64,000 nt of DNA, from assembly GCA_964625855.1 (NCBI GenBank), contig CAZVFC010000032.1:37816-101815 (forward strand), read 5' to 3'. The notes below the pieces were generated by a model that searched no databases, was not told the DNA's origin, and saw only the letters and a list, made by a program, of their open reading frames with translations. The position numbers and the translations under genes were made by a program. This DNA is from JAPLUA01 sp964625855 (GTDB lineage: Bacteria; Verrucomicrobiota; Verrucomicrobiia; Limisphaerales; UBA8199). Of the stretch, positions 7,299-15,976 are shown one piece after another; within the stretch, counting starts at the first letter, position 1; each line of letters starts with the position of its first letter.

Positions 7299-8734
7299 AC
7301 GTCTTCGAGAGTCTTTCTCGTTCAGCACAGCAATGGCCCGAGCGGACGGCGGTCATTGATGCCGCCGGGGCGCTGAACTACCAGTCCCTTTGGCGCGAGA
7401 TCGAGGCTTTGCGGCTGCAGCTCGCCCAACTGGATGTGCGGGCGGGCCAGGGCGTCGGCATTCGCGCGCGCAACGGGCGCGGGTTCGTGATCGGCGCGCT
7501 GGCGGCGCTGGGCTGCGGCGCCGTCGTGATGCCCATCCACCACCAGATGAAGCCGGATGAACTCTCCGATATGCTCGCCAAGGCGCCCCTCAGCGTCATT
7601 CTGAGCGACGGTGTTGGCCCGGCGCCGCGCGGCGAAACCACCTGCCACTTGAAATTGCTGGATGGCAGCTCTTTGCGCTTCACGCGTCTGGCCGGTCCCC
7701 ACCTTCCCCTGGCGCCGGGGATCGAAGACGCCGCGTTCGTGCGCTTCACTTCGGGCACAACCGGCGCGGCCAAAGGTGTGGTGCTGACCCATCGCGGGGT
7801 GCTGGAGCGCACCCGCGCCGCCAACACCGGCCTGGGGCTGACTTGGGAAGACCGGGTGCTTTGGGTTCTGCCGATGGCGTATCATTTCTATGTCTCCATC
7901 CTCCTCTACCTCGAGGCCGGGGCCACCGTGATCGTCAGCGCCGATTACCTGGCGGAGAGCATCCTGGACGCCGCCATCACGCACAACGCCACCTTCCTCT
8001 ACGTAACCCCAATGCACGTGCGGATGTTGACCCGTGAACCCTCGGGCCGGAGGCTGCCGCCCACGCTCCGGCGCGTGATGTCCGTTTCGAGCCGGCTCGA
8101 TCCCCAGGCGGCGCGGGATTTCCAGGCGCGGTATCGCATCCCGGTGGCCCAGGGCTACGGCATCATCGAAGTGGGGCTGCCGATCATGAACATTGACGAG
8201 GCGGCCGATCATCCCGAGGCGATCGGACGCCCGCTGCCCGGGTTTGATGCGGCCATCGTGAACGAGGCCTTGGAGCCTGTGACCGACGGCGAAACCGGGC
8301 AGCTTGCCTTGCGCGGCCCCGGCATGTTCGCCGGCTACCTCAGTCCGGCGCGACGCCGTGAGGAAGCGCTGCGGGATGGCTGGTTCTTCACCGGCGATCT
8401 CGCGCACCGGGACAGCGGCGGACGCATCGTGCTCGACGGGCGCAGTTCTTCGGTCATCAATGTCGCCGGCCTGAAGGTCTTCCCTGAGGAGGTTGCGGGC
8501 GTCCTGGACCAGCACCCGGCAGTGCTGCGTTCACGTGTGACCACTCGGCCGCACCCGCAGACCGGAGAAGTGGTCCACGCCGAGGTGCAGTTGCGCAGCA
8601 GCGGCCCGGGCGCCACACGGGAGGAGATACTTGCCTTCTGCCGCCACCGGCTCTCGAATTACAAAATCCCAACCTCCCTCGAATTGGTTGCCGAGCTCGA
8701 TCTGACTTCCAGCGGCAAAGTGCGGCACGGATGA
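7295..8734 (+). CDS. Acyl/aryl-AMP ligase (ANL superfamily)
   Basis: A 479-residue adenylate-forming enzyme with all core motifs in order: the P-loop F-T-S-G-T-T-G-A-A-K-G-V-V, the Y-G-I-I-E-V-G adenine motif, the T-G-D-L aspartate and hinge region (GRSSSVINVAGLKVFPEEV), and the C-terminal catalytic lysine in S-S-G-K-V-R-H-G. It activates a carboxylic acid with ATP to an acyl-AMP and passes it to CoA or to a carrier protein. The stand-alone ACP gene in the same operon is the obvious acceptor. The gene overlaps the preceding stop and the following start by ATGA junctions, a strong sign of a single operon. No carrier or condensation domain is fused. Whether the substrate is a fatty or an aromatic acid is not readable by eye. 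Confidence 0.85.
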   Translation: MNVFESLSRSAQQWPERTAVIDAAGALNYQSLWREIEALRLQLAQLDVRAGQGVGIRARNGRGFVIGALAALGCGAVVMPIHHQMKPDELSDMLAKAPLSVILSDGVGPAPRGETTCHLKLLDGSSLRFTRLAGPHLPLAPGIEDAAFVRFTSGTTGAAKGVVLTHRGVLERTRAANTGLGLTWEDRVLWVLPMAYHFYVSILLYLEAGATVIVSADYLAESILDAAITHNATFLYVTPMHVRMLTREPSGRRLPPTLRRVMSVSSRLDPQAARDFQARYRIPVAQGYGIIEVGLPIMNIDEAADHPEAIGRPLPGFDAAIVNEALEPVTDGETGQLALRGPGMFAGYLSPARRREEALRDGWFFTGDLAHRDSGGRIVLDGRSSSVINVAGLKVFPEEVAGVLDQHPAVLRSRVTTRPHPQTGEVVHAEVQLRSSGPGATREEILAFCRHRLSNYKIPTSLELVAELDLTSSGKVRHG

Positions 8735-10227
8735 AGCCGGACGTCGTCATCATCGGCGGCGGGGTCGCGGGGCTCGCTTGCGGCTGCTACCTCCAGATGA
8801 ACGGCTACCGCACCGAGATCCTCGAAATGAACGATTCTCCCGGCGGCCTGTGCGTCGCCTGGGATCGGGGGCCTTATACCTTCGACGGCTGCCTGCGCTG
8901 GCTGGTGGGCACCGACCCCGCCTCGATGTTCCACCGGGTCTGGAAGGAACTGGGCGCCATTGATGGGCGCCAGATCGCGCATCCCGAGGAGTTCCTGCGC
9001 GTCGAGAGCCGGGACGGCCAGGTGCTATCGGTCTCTACGGACCTGGACCGGTTTGCGCGGGATTGCAGGCGGCTCGCGCCGGAGGACGCCCGCCTCATAG
9101 ACGAGTTGGTCCGCGCGGCGCGGCGTTGCAGCCCGTTCGATCCGCCGGAGAAGGCGATGGAACTCATGACGATGGGCGAGAAGATTCGGTTCGGGGTCCA
9201 GTTTCTCCCCATGATATGGACTCTGGGCACCTGGATGCGCCGCCCGGTCGGCTCGTATGTCAGCACCTACCGGAACCCGTTGCTGCGCGAGGTCTTGCTG
9301 GCACTGGCCGGCCACCCCCGCATGTCGGCCCTGGTGTTGGTGATGGTGCTGAGCTGGCGCGGGGCCGGGGATGGCGGCTACGTTGTGGGCGGCTCGCGCG
9401 CTTTCATCCAAGGCATCGCCTCGCGCTATGCGCGCCTGGGCGGCGTTATCCGGTTCAATGCGCCGGTCGCTTCGGTGACCGTCGAGAACGGCCGGGCGAC
9501 CGGCGTGCGCTGCGCGGATGGAACCGTCGTTCCCGCTGGCGCTGTGGTCTCTTGCGCCGATGCCCACACCACGATCTTCAAGATGCTCGGCGGCCGATAC
9601 GTCACGCGGCAGATCAGGCACTTCTACCAGAATGGCGAGGTCTTTCCCGGCTTGCTCCAGGCCTCGTTCGGCATCAACCAATCCTTCCCGGACGCGCCCC
9701 ATGCCTTGAGCTTGCCGCTTTCGCGCCCGATCAAGGTGGACGACCACACAAGCCACGACCGCCTGGAGGTGGGAGTATTCGGCGAAGATTCGGGGTTCTG
9801 CCCGGCCGGCAAGACGGTCATGATCGTAAGGCTGTTCACGCGTTTCGACTACTGGGCCAAACTCCGAGACGAACGCCCGGCCGACTACACCGAAGCGAAG
9901 GAGAATCTCATCCGCGACCTTGTGAGAATTCTCGACCAGCGGTTTCCGGGAGTGGCCAGCCAACTGGAGCAGGCCGACCTGGCGACCCCGGCCACCTTCG
10001 CGCGTTTCACCGGGAACTGGCAGGGCAGCTTCCAGGGCTGGCTGCCCACGCCGCGCATCCTGAGACGGCGCCTGCCGCGTTCGCTGCCGGGCCTGGAGAA
10101 CTTCTACCTGGCCGGCCACTGGCTGGACCCGGGCGGCGGGCTGCCTCCGGCGGCGCTTTCCGCCCGCTACGTCGCCCAAATCATTTGCGCGCGGGACGGC
10201 AAGGTGTTCACGACCAGTCCAGCGTGA
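8731..10227 (+). CDS. Phytoene-desaturase-like (CrtI family) FAD oxidoreductase
   Basis: A 498-residue protein with an N-terminal V-V-I-I-G-G-G-V-A-G-L-A-C FAD motif (residues 5-17), an acidic residue and GG doublet (ILEMNDSPGGLC), and the CrtI/RetSat-type ending L-x-N-F-Y-L-A-G-H-W-L-D-P-G-G-G-L-P-P-A, which closes over the flavin. Family members desaturate, isomerise or saturate long hydrophobic chains at the membrane surface. There is no phytoene synthase or other carotenoid gene nearby, so a carotenoid substrate is unlikely. Together with ACP, ligase and radical SAM enzyme it more plausibly acts on an acyl chain. It is the last gene of the operon (ATGA overlap with the ligase gene) and meets the convergent corrinoid-activator-like gene only 23 nt away. 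Confidence 0.8.
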   Translation: MKPDVVIIGGGVAGLACGCYLQMNGYRTEILEMNDSPGGLCVAWDRGPYTFDGCLRWLVGTDPASMFHRVWKELGAIDGRQIAHPEEFLRVESRDGQVLSVSTDLDRFARDCRRLAPEDARLIDELVRAARRCSPFDPPEKAMELMTMGEKIRFGVQFLPMIWTLGTWMRRPVGSYVSTYRNPLLREVLLALAGHPRMSALVLVMVLSWRGAGDGGYVVGGSRAFIQGIASRYARLGGVIRFNAPVASVTVENGRATGVRCADGTVVPAGAVVSCADAHTTIFKMLGGRYVTRQIRHFYQNGEVFPGLLQASFGINQSFPDAPHALSLPLSRPIKVDDHTSHDRLEVGVFGEDSGFCPAGKTVMIVRLFTRFDYWAKLRDERPADYTEAKENLIRDLVRILDQRFPGVASQLEQADLATPATFARFTGNWQGSFQGWLPTPRILRRRLPRSLPGLENFYLAGHWLDPGGGLPPAALSARYVAQIICARDGKVFTTSPA

Positions 10228-10250
10228 GCCTCAAGCGGGACCGGCGCGGT

Positions 10251-11771
10251 TCAATCGCACGCCGGTGGGAAGCCCATTTCCTCGACATACGTCTCCTGGA
10301 AGCCTTCGGCTTCATTCAAGGAAAGATGCTGGACCCGCGCCAGGATTTCGGGGTAAGCGCCGTGGTGCTCCTCCAGACCGAACAAGGCCAGCTTGGCGCC
10401 GAGCAAGGCGGTGTTCCCGGACGGTCTGACCTTCTCGGCCGGCACATCGAGCAGCCCGATGCGCCGGGCGCTGGTGTGGTTGATGTAGTTGCCGAATGCC
10501 CCGGCCAGGTAGATCTGCGCCAGGTCTTGTTTCGTGGCGCCCCATTGCTCCAACAGGAGCCGCAGGCCCGCCGCAATCGCGCCCTTGGCCAACTGCAGCT
10601 CGCGCACGTCCCACTGACTAAGGGTAACCGGCTCCGCCAGCGGGAGAGCCTCCCCGTCGGCGAGCCGGCCCGAGGGTTTGATCCAGCCAAGGTCCAGGCT
10701 TGCGGCCACGGCGTCCACCAATCCGCTGCCGCAGATGCCGCGGGGCGCGCCATCGTTCAACACGTGGCAAAGCAGTTTGCCGTCCTGCACGCGCACCTCG
10801 GAGATCGCGCCCGTGGCCGCGCGCATGCCCATCGAGATGCGGGCGCCCTCGAACGCCGGCCCCGCCGCCGTGGACGCGCACAGCATCCGCTCGCGGTTGC
10901 CCACAACAATCTCCCCATTCGTGCCCAGATCAATCAGCGCGGCCAGCCGGTCGCTCTCGTGCAGCCGGGTCGCCAGCAGCCCGGCCAGGATATCGCTCCC
11001 AACAAAACTCCCCAGGCACGGGAGGAAATGCACCGTCGGGTTGCCGGGCAATTCCCAGCCCAGCGCAGCCGCCCGGAAGACCTGCAATCCAGGCGATACC
11101 GGCTCGAATGGATAATGTGAAAGCGGCTCGAGGTTGATGCCGCAGAACAGATGATGCATCACGGTGTTGCCCACCACGACCACGCTCGTCACCTCGTGGG
11201 CAGCGCCCGCAGCCGCGGCCAACAATTCCTTCGCCAACTGGCCGATTTGCTCGCGCACCAGGCCCTCCAGGGCAGGTTGGCCCCCACCAGTCATGGCAAA
11301 CTCGACCCGGCTCATAATGTCAGCGCCGTGTTTTGCCTGCTCATTAAGCGCTGCCCGCACCGCCAGCACGTGGCCCGTCTGCAGATCAATCAACTGGGCG
11401 ACAATGGTGGTGGTGCCCAGATCAACGGCGATGCCCCGGCCTTCCCGGGGCGCGAAGGTGAACGTCGTTTCGTCCGTCAGAATCGCCGCCTCCCATTGCT
11501 CTAGCTCGATCCGCAAATCGGCCTCCGCCCGCGCGCGACAGGCCAGCCGCCAGCCATTCGACACCTCAGCTTCGGTGAGCTTATGGCGGTCCTGGTCGGT
11601 GATGGGCAGCGAGCCCGCGAGTATCTTGATCTTACAGCCTTTGCAACGGCCGCGTCCGCCGCATGGGAACTCGACGCCATGAGCAAACAACACGTCCTGC
11701 AATGACGCGCCGCGCTCGACCTTGAGCACCTCGCCGAGCGGCAATAGTTCGACCTGGACCCAATCGCTCAT
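10251..11771 (-). CDS. 2Fe-2S and ASKHA-domain protein, corrinoid reductive activator-like (DUF4445)
   Basis: The N-terminus is a plant-type 2Fe-2S ferredoxin domain with Cys37, Cys43, Cys46 and Cys78 (numbered from the ATG at 11771): F-P-C-G-G-R-G-R-C-K-G-C-K and later R-L-A-C. A linker leads into a large actin-like/ASKHA domain with G-I-A-V-D-L-G-T-T-T and A-L-I-D-L-G-T-N-G-E nucleotide-binding loops, plus CASTAAGPAFEGA and ICGSGLVDA segments. This is the architecture of proteins that reduce inactive Co(II) corrinoid back to Co(I) at the expense of ATP (RACo/RamA-like in role). No corrinoid methyltransferase is in the window, so the client may be elsewhere, for example a methionine synthase lacking a reactivation domain. 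A GTG at 11792 is an alternative start. Confidence 0.75.
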   Translation of the reverse strand: MSDWVQVELLPLGEVLKVERGASLQDVLFAHGVEFPCGGRGRCKGCKIKILAGSLPITDQDRHKLTEAEVSNGWRLACRARAEADLRIELEQWEAAILTDETTFTFAPREGRGIAVDLGTTTIVAQLIDLQTGHVLAVRAALNEQAKHGADIMSRVEFAMTGGGQPALEGLVREQIGQLAKELLAAAAGAAHEVTSVVVVGNTVMHHLFCGINLEPLSHYPFEPVSPGLQVFRAAALGWELPGNPTVHFLPCLGSFVGSDILAGLLATRLHESDRLAALIDLGTNGEIVVGNRERMLCASTAAGPAFEGARISMGMRAATGAISEVRVQDGKLLCHVLNDGAPRGICGSGLVDAVAASLDLGWIKPSGRLADGEALPLAEPVTLSQWDVRELQLAKGAIAAGLRLLLEQWGATKQDLAQIYLAGAFGNYINHTSARRIGLLDVPAEKVRPSGNTALLGAKLALFGLEEHHGAYPEILARVQHLSLNEAEGFQETYVEEMGFPPACD

Positions 11772-11975
11772 ACTGGGGTGTTCAGTTGACACAGGTTCGC
11801 ATTCGCTGCCGCCACCCTAGCCGGCGCCGGCGCGTCATTCGAGAGAATTCAAGTTGATCCGGGGAGTTTGCAGATGGCCTCGGGGCGGGAACCATGGACG
11901 GCCCCCCGCCCGGCTACGGTGGAGTTCCGGTGGGAATCGGGAGTTTTGGCCCCTTGGTTCTCCCGAAAGCGCAAG

Positions 11976-11999
11976 CCCCTCCGCGCGAGCGCGGAGGGG
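11976..11999 (-). terminator. GC-rich hairpin downstream of the cytochrome gene
   Basis: CCCCTCCGCGC and GCGCGGAGGGG form a perfect 11-bp stem around GA, about 45 nt past the stop of the minus-strand cytochrome gene. There is no T-tract after it, so it is a terminator-like or RNA 3'-end-stabilising hairpin rather than a textbook intrinsic terminator. A similar hairpin lies at 32496-32521. Confidence 0.45.
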
Positions 12000-12042
12000 C
12001 CTGGCGAATTCCAACTAACAGCCACGCGGAAGTCCGCGGCGG

Positions 12043-14265
12043 CTAATACGAATATACTCGGTAGAACTGCTGCACGTTCTCACGCGTCGGCGTCAAGTAG
12101 CTGATCGCGTTGCCCGTGCCCGGGATTGGCAGGCCCACGTTCTCCCAACCACTGCTCACCGCGGAAGCGGCCTGGATTTGGTAGGTCTTGTTCGACTCGG
12201 TGTTAAAGGTCACTTCCGCCGCGGTGTAGATCTGGATGGTGTTCGTGCCCCCACCCACTTGTTTGCCATTGGCCCAGACAACCCCGCCGGGGACGACGAC
12301 GCCGGGCACCAGCGGATCAAGGCCCAAGGAGTACTTCAGCCAGTTGGGGATGCCGTCGTTGGCCGGCGTGGCATTGCGTGCGGCATTGGGATTCGTGGCC
12401 CAGTTGGCGCCGAAGTACTGCTGCTGCCACCAATCGGCGATGCCGTCGCTGTTGGCGTCTCCGCTCAGGTCAGCGATGGAGGCCTTGAGCAGGCCGACGG
12501 CGTAACTCAGGTTGTGGACACCGTAGCTGCCGTCTTCCTGCACGAATCTGAAGTTGTAGGCGGCGCGCAACTGCTGCTTGGTCCAACTCGAGCCGATGAC
12601 GATGTCGTCTTTCGGCACACCGGCCGGCGGCAACAGGTAAGCCAGCTTGTTCATCAGGCCCTTCACTTCGGTCTGCACGCCCTCGACCACGCCATTGCCA
12701 TCATAATCCTGACGCTTGAAGTCGAAGCCTTCGACCTCGCCGTGGCATTTCACACAGGCCTCGGTCAATTCCACCACGTTGGTGCCGGAGTCCCATTTCA
12801 TCTTGAACGTGTGCCCACCCGCGTTGAGGAAGGCTGGGCTGGACTCTGCCTCCTGCATGTGGCAGGTGGCGCAGCTATCCTGGACCACCTCGCGATGAGC
12901 CGAACTGGGGATGTCCTTGCCGTAGGTGATCGCGTTGGCTCCGACGTACATATCGGTCTGCGGCCCGTGATGTGGACCGAACCCGCTGCTGCCGGTGGTG
13001 ACCTCGACGTAGTTCGTCGCGTCACGACGGCTGATGTGGCAGTTCATGCAAATCTTCCCTTTGCCGCCATCCGCAACGACGGTTTTGTTATCCATGAGCG
13101 TCACATTGGCCAACGTTCGAAGCTGATTCGTGTTGGAGGCATCATGCGGCTCATGACAGGCGGCGCAAGTAATCACCTCGTAGGGCGTGCTCACTGCGGG
13201 TGCCCCGGCGACAAAGTTCATGAAGCCCTGCGCGGTGTGGCAGCGCCCACAAGATGAACTTGTGTGGGAACCCATTACTGCATGCTGAGAGTTGTACCAT
13301 TCGGTGCCCCTAATGTGGTGTGTCGGGGCATCGTGACATTGGTTGCAGGCGCCCGAACTCAGGGTCTTGCTGATCAGGTTGGGGTCGCCGATGGGAGGAA
13401 AATTAGTCGAGCCGAGTCCATAGGCGTGTTGGCTGCCCGGTCCATGGCAATTTTCGCACTGAATATTGGCGACGTTCCGCAGCGCGGCCGGCATGGCATC
13501 CCAATTGTTGGTGTTCATAACCGTCGGGAACGTCCAGCCGGTCTGGTTGGCAATGTCGTCAAACCCGCCATTGACCGGACTGACGATTGCATTGGTGTTG
13601 GGGTCGTAGCCAACGGTGTGACACTTGATACAGGATGCGCGATAGGTGCCGAGGTAGCCGTTGATGCCATTGGAGAAGATCATCGAGTGCCCCGTCTTGG
13701 ACCAGGGGTGATACTTGTCATCCGCCTGGATGCCGCCGCTGTGGCACAGGGTGCACGTGTTCAGGCCCACGTAGGTGCCGACAGTAATCGTGGTGGACAC
13801 AGTAGCCGTGCCGCTGCCGCCGGTGGTAATGGTGGCGGTGATGGTGTATTGGCCGGCAACGTCCGGACGCAGGAGGGCGCGGCCCGCAACCTGAAAGCTC
13901 GACCGGTCCTTCGGCTCATAGACGGGCACATCCGCGCCGAGCGGGCTGTTGGTGAGGAATGCCTCTGAAAGCAGCGGTCGGCTGGTGATCGCCCAAGCCA
14001 CGCCGACGATGTCGGCAGGCGCGATGGCTTTGTTTACCTCCGCGTCCAGATAGACCGGCGTGCCGACACCGACCGTGGCCAGTCCGGACGAACTGGCAGT
14101 GGTGGCGGGGAGCCCATAGCTCTTGTTGGCAATCTCCCCGGGCGTCAGAGCGCGAAGGACGAGTTTGGCGTTAAGGGCCGTGGCGGCGCTCGCGGTCATC
14201 GCGGCGACCATGGTGATCAGCGCAACGGCTATCAGGCAGCGGCGCGCTTGTTTGGTTTGTTTCAT
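12043..14265 (-). CDS. Secreted nine-haem c-type cytochrome
   Basis: About 740 residues with an N-terminal Sec signal (MKQTKQARRCLIAVALITMVAAMTASA). The ATG at 14265 is preferred over a GTG three codons upstream. Nine CxxCH haem-attachment motifs are visible: CTLCH, CIKCH, CENCH, CNQCH, CGRCH, CAACH, CMNCH, CATCH and CVKCH. An Ig-like region precedes the first haem, and a dockerin-like stretch (GDANSDGIADWWQQQYFG) and a roughly 60-residue module ending in QQFYRVYSY follow the last. It is therefore a periplasmic or surface multihaem electron carrier; the CENCHGPG and HAVMGSHT contexts recall the cytochrome c554/NrfB type. No partner reductase is adjacent. HemA, the first step of haem synthesis, is encoded next on the same strand. 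Confidence 0.85.
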   Translation of the reverse strand: MKQTKQARRCLIAVALITMVAAMTASAATALNAKLVLRALTPGEIANKSYGLPATTASSSGLATVGVGTPVYLDAEVNKAIAPADIVGVAWAITSRPLLSEAFLTNSPLGADVPVYEPKDRSSFQVAGRALLRPDVAGQYTITATITTGGSGTATVSTTITVGTYVGLNTCTLCHSGGIQADDKYHPWSKTGHSMIFSNGINGYLGTYRASCIKCHTVGYDPNTNAIVSPVNGGFDDIANQTGWTFPTVMNTNNWDAMPAALRNVANIQCENCHGPGSQHAYGLGSTNFPPIGDPNLISKTLSSGACNQCHDAPTHHIRGTEWYNSQHAVMGSHTSSSCGRCHTAQGFMNFVAGAPAVSTPYEVITCAACHEPHDASNTNQLRTLANVTLMDNKTVVADGGKGKICMNCHISRRDATNYVEVTTGSSGFGPHHGPQTDMYVGANAITYGKDIPSSAHREVVQDSCATCHMQEAESSPAFLNAGGHTFKMKWDSGTNVVELTEACVKCHGEVEGFDFKRQDYDGNGVVEGVQTEVKGLMNKLAYLLPPAGVPKDDIVIGSSWTKQQLRAAYNFRFVQEDGSYGVHNLSYAVGLLKASIADLSGDANSDGIADWWQQQYFGANWATNPNAARNATPANDGIPNWLKYSLGLDPLVPGVVVPGGVVWANGKQVGGGTNTIQIYTAAEVTFNTESNKTYQIQAASAVSSGWENVGLPIPGTGNAISYLTPTRENVQQFYRVYSY

Positions 14266-14466
14266 ACTTGGCACGTGCTTGTTTCTGCTTTGGTGTTACT
14301 GGTTAACCGCGACACTAGCGAATGCCGCGTTTGTTGACCGCGGCACCGACTGGATGCAGCGTAATTCGACGCCAGCTTGGCCCGGCGGCGAGCTCGCCAC
14401 CCGGGGCTTTCGTCAAAAGTATCTTTGCTTTCATTGCAAATCGTTGGTTGATCCCGCTGCGCCCGC

Positions 14467-15555
14467 CTATTGGGCCGGACAGGCCGCGGCAGCGCCCAGC
14501 GCCCAGCCGGGTGCCGACGGGACCCGGAAGTCGTCAGGCCTTTCGGGAGCCGGCGCCAGTTTGGCCATCAGCGCCGCGGTGCGCACTTGCAGGATCGCCT
14601 GGCAGCGCGCCAACTCCTGCTCGCGTTGACGGACATTGTCGCGCACGATCGCGTCGAGGTGATCCACGTTGTAGAGATAGACGTTGTCAAGCTGGTCCAC
14701 CTCGGCGTCAATGTCGCGCGGCACCGCGATGTCTATCAGGAAGAGGGGACGATTGCGGCGGGCGGCCATGACGGCAGCCACCTGATCCCGGTGCAGAATG
14801 GTCTGGGGAGCGCCGGTCGAGCTCACCACGATGTCCGCTTCGTTCATGGCTGTCAGGCAATCGTCAAATCGCACGGCTCGTCCGCCGAATTCGGTCGCCA
14901 GATTGAGCGCGCGGTCGTAGGAACGATTCGAGACGAGCACGGAGCGGGCGCCTTTCTTGGCCAGGTGCCGGACGCAGGCTTCGCCCATCTTGCCGGCGCC
15001 AATGATCAGGACGGTCTTCGCGGAAAGGTTGTGGTCAAAGATGCGCTCAGCGAGTTCGACGGCGACGCTGCCGACGGAAGTGGCGCCGCGGCCAATATTG
15101 GTCTGAGTGCGGATTTCTTTGGCGGTCTGGAGGGCGGTCTGGAAGAGGCGGTTGGTGATCCGGCCCGTCAGTTTAGCTCCCTGGGCCGCGAGGTACGCCT
15201 GCTTGACCTGGCCGGTGATCTCGGTCTCGCCAATCACCATGGAATCCAGCCCGCTGGCCACCGCGAAGAGGTGCTGGATGGCCTCGGCGCCTTCTTTGAC
15301 ATAGAGGTGAGGAGTGAAATCAACGTCGCTGGCGCTCAGTTGCTGGAAAACGCGGGGCGCATTGCCGTTGACCTTTGGGGTAACCCCATAGACCTCGACG
15401 CGATTGCAGGTCGAGACCAGAACCACCTCCGCCAGATCGGCGCCGGCGCGGAGCCGGCAGCCATAGCAGGACAACCGGGAAGGATGCACGGCCAGCTTCT
15501 CCCGCAACTCGACGGGGGCGGTTTTGTAGCTAAGGCCGGCAACGAACAGTTTCAT
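14467..15555 (-). CDS. hemA: Glutamyl-tRNA reductase
   Basis: The enzyme reduces glutamyl-tRNA to glutamate-1-semialdehyde, the first committed step of tetrapyrrole synthesis by the C5 pathway. The 362-residue product starts MKLFVAGLSYKTAPVELREK, carries the active-site cysteine in S-T-C50-N-R-V-E-V-Y, the G-L-D-S-M-V-I-G-E-T-E-I substrate loop, an NADPH-binding I-I-G-A-G-K-M-G-E, and the dimerisation helix at the end. The ATG at 15555 is preferred over an upstream frame extension that is Cys/Pro-rich and lacks conservation. Regulation may include a promoter-like sequence at 15711-15739. The neighbouring multihaem cytochrome gene would be a large haem consumer. Confidence 0.92.
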   Translation of the reverse strand: MKLFVAGLSYKTAPVELREKLAVHPSRLSCYGCRLRAGADLAEVVLVSTCNRVEVYGVTPKVNGNAPRVFQQLSASDVDFTPHLYVKEGAEAIQHLFAVASGLDSMVIGETEITGQVKQAYLAAQGAKLTGRITNRLFQTALQTAKEIRTQTNIGRGATSVGSVAVELAERIFDHNLSAKTVLIIGAGKMGEACVRHLAKKGARSVLVSNRSYDRALNLATEFGGRAVRFDDCLTAMNEADIVVSSTGAPQTILHRDQVAAVMAARRNRPLFLIDIAVPRDIDAEVDQLDNVYLYNVDHLDAIVRDNVRQREQELARCQAILQVRTAALMAKLAPAPERPDDFRVPSAPGWALGAAAACPAQ

Positions 15556-15976
15556 CGGGTCGGCAGGGCAGAGACAAAGACACCGGACCGGCAAACCACC
15601 GGCGGCTGGTCAAATCTTGCGATTTGAAGCGCTAATCCAAGCTGCTCGTTTGCTATCACGGAATCAGCTTAATTTAAAGCCCTTTGGCTGCTCCTCCTCC
15701 CTTGCCATTTGCTTTACATTTTTTGCAGGAATCGGGCAAGATATGGAGAATCATCCCTAATCTTACCTGTCGGATAAGAGATTATTGATTTATACTGCGG
15801 CAACTCGGAGGAATGGGAGGCAAGTCCAGTGGGAATAATAAACCGTTGGCTTAACGGCCTAATTAGGGAGCGTTAAGTAATGATCGGTCGAGGCGGCGCC
15901 ACGGCCACCAGGGCCGGAGTGGAATGAGCTCCAGATCTGCGCTGCTGCCCAGCGCCGGGACTGCGAGTTAAGCCCG
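15556..15976. other. AT-richer intergenic region upstream of hemA
   Basis: About 420 bases between the BtpA-like gene and hemA, both minus strand, visibly less GC-rich than the rest. It contains a small hairpin (CCGTT-GGCTT-AACGG near 15843), an imperfect inverted repeat around TAATCTTA...TAAGAGATTA near 15760-15785, and a candidate hemA promoter. No gene is seen. Confidence 0.5.
15711..15739 (-). promoter_or_regulatory. Candidate sigma-70 promoter for hemA
   Basis: On the minus strand TTGCCC (15734-15739) is followed by a 17-nt spacer and TAAAGC (15711-15716), the latter preceded by TG. The predicted transcript would have a leader of about 150 nt before hemA. Its form, including the T after the TG, matches the three clearer promoter-like sequences at 35.4-35.6 kb. 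Confidence 0.35.

Noticed and set aside
8731..10227. Carotenoid biosynthesis locus
   Set aside because: Only a CrtI-like protein is present; no phytoene synthase, cyclase or prenyltransferase is nearby, and the neighbours handle acyl groups.
9063..11120. Long open frame of 685 codons across the end of the CrtI-like gene and into the convergent gene
   Set aside because: It overlaps two genes with clear motifs in other frames and reads as Arg/Gly/Ala-rich low-complexity sequence; it is a shadow of GC-rich coding DNA.
12178..13257. Open frame antisense to the multihaem cytochrome
   Set aside because: The opposite strand carries nine CxxCH motifs and a signal peptide, so this is a shadow frame.
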